The notes under the pieces are model-generated. The model made no database searches and had not been told where the DNA came from. It saw only the letters and a list, made by a program, of their open reading frames with translations. From Peronospora farinosa (Eukaryota; Oomycota; Peronosporomycetes; Peronosporales; Peronosporaceae), in NCBI GenBank assembly GCA_947646735.1, contig CANTFK010000983.1, positions 558,001 through 622,000 of the forward strand: DNA of 64,000 bases. The letters run 5' to 3'. Below, in pieces: positions 63,774 to 64,000 of this stretch. Positions within the stretch are counted from its first letter, which is position 1; the number at the start of each line of letters is the position of its first letter. A program made the translations under genes and the position numbers.

Positions 63774-64000
63774 TATAAAGGAGTGCTACAGTCAGGACGA
63801 ACATTGTCGCCTGCTTTAGGATCGTTTTGGTGGGCGAAAGGTTACCCTTTCGTCGCACCTCAAGGCGAAACTAAATCGCTTTAATTACAGTGATGGCCTA
63901 TTATGGCATCAGCTGTCACCCTGTGATCCCTTGAGAATCGATGTTCCTCATGACTCAGATCTCATACTGATGATATTTCACGAATGCCATGATGCGCCAT
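63774..64000 (+). pseudogene. TE-E RNase H-integrase junction and integrase start
   Basis: The frame resumes after the solo LTR and includes LRIDVPHDSDLILMIFHECH, the start of the zinc module, cut by the window edge. Indels are present. Confidence 0.7.

Larger units (their letters stand above)
44806..64000 (+). mobile_element. TE-E: Ty3/gypsy element, interrupted, continues past the right edge
   Basis: LTR, gag, protease and RT/RNase H to 48921; RNase H resumes exactly in frame at 62195 after TE-F, and runs to 62373; integrase begins again at 63774 after a solo LTR. The last bases encode the integrase zinc module start (LILMIFHECHDAP). The 3' part is outside the window, so whether it has an aORF cannot be seen. 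Confidence 0.88.

Noticed and set aside
1..64000. tRNA or rRNA genes, bacterial operons, phage genes
   Set aside because: None recognised by eye; gene content is eukaryotic and retroelement-derived.

Overview
The window looks like a transposon-packed accessory region of an oomycete nuclear genome (Phytophthora or downy-mildew type). The support is: a broken secreted transglutaminase-elicitor-like gene with a Pep-13-like core, a DegT/StrS-type aminotransferase gene with short GT-AG introns, chromodomain Ty3/gypsy elements, and an APE/RT-type LINE. No bacterial operons, tRNA or rRNA genes were seen. Well over 80% of the bases belong to retroelements.

Layout, left to right. (1) 1-9527: transglutaminase-elicitor-like pseudogene, split in frame by TE-A (602-8322, minus strand). 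(2) TE-B (9967-18103, minus). (3) 18423-39802: a decayed minus-strand LINE, broken by TE-C (19633-24893, minus), TE-D (25012-32828, plus; perfect GATCA target duplication) and a solo LTR (35544-36132). Removing the inserts rejoins the LINE frame. (4) 40542-42540: aminotransferase-like gene with four introns, decayed at its 3' end. (5) 43201-44788: an integrase scrap and a large inverted repeat. (6) TE-E (about 44806 to beyond the right edge, plus), interrupted by the 13.3-kb TE-F (48922-62190, plus) and by a solo LTR (62374-63769, minus).

The most interesting signal is shared architecture among the elements. The four elements whose 3' ends are complete and not deleted (TE-A, B, D, F) each carry a second gene on the opposite strand between the integrase/chromodomain and the 3' LTR. 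It starts 32-140 bp from that LTR and has low-complexity and coiled-coil segments. In TE-B and TE-D these antisense proteins share a SWxAFI ... CxxC ... WRxHI block. Separately, TE-A, B, D and E have the same gag-pro junction: a slippery (or degenerate) heptamer, 7-9 nt spacer, and an 8-9 bp hairpin containing the gag stop codon, with protease in the -1 frame. TE-F has an unrelated -1 frameshift candidate. Finally, the interiors of TE-B and TE-D are tiled almost end to end by short inverted repeats, which the neighbouring cellular gene lacks.

The retroelements follow the usual logic: gag (capsid, zinc knuckle), protease, reverse transcriptase, RNase H, integrase, chromodomain, flanked by LTRs with a tRNA primer site and a polypurine tract. 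Most copies have small indels or stops. Several indels lie in homopolymers, so some may be assembly errors. All calls are by eye from sequence; no database search or folding program was run.
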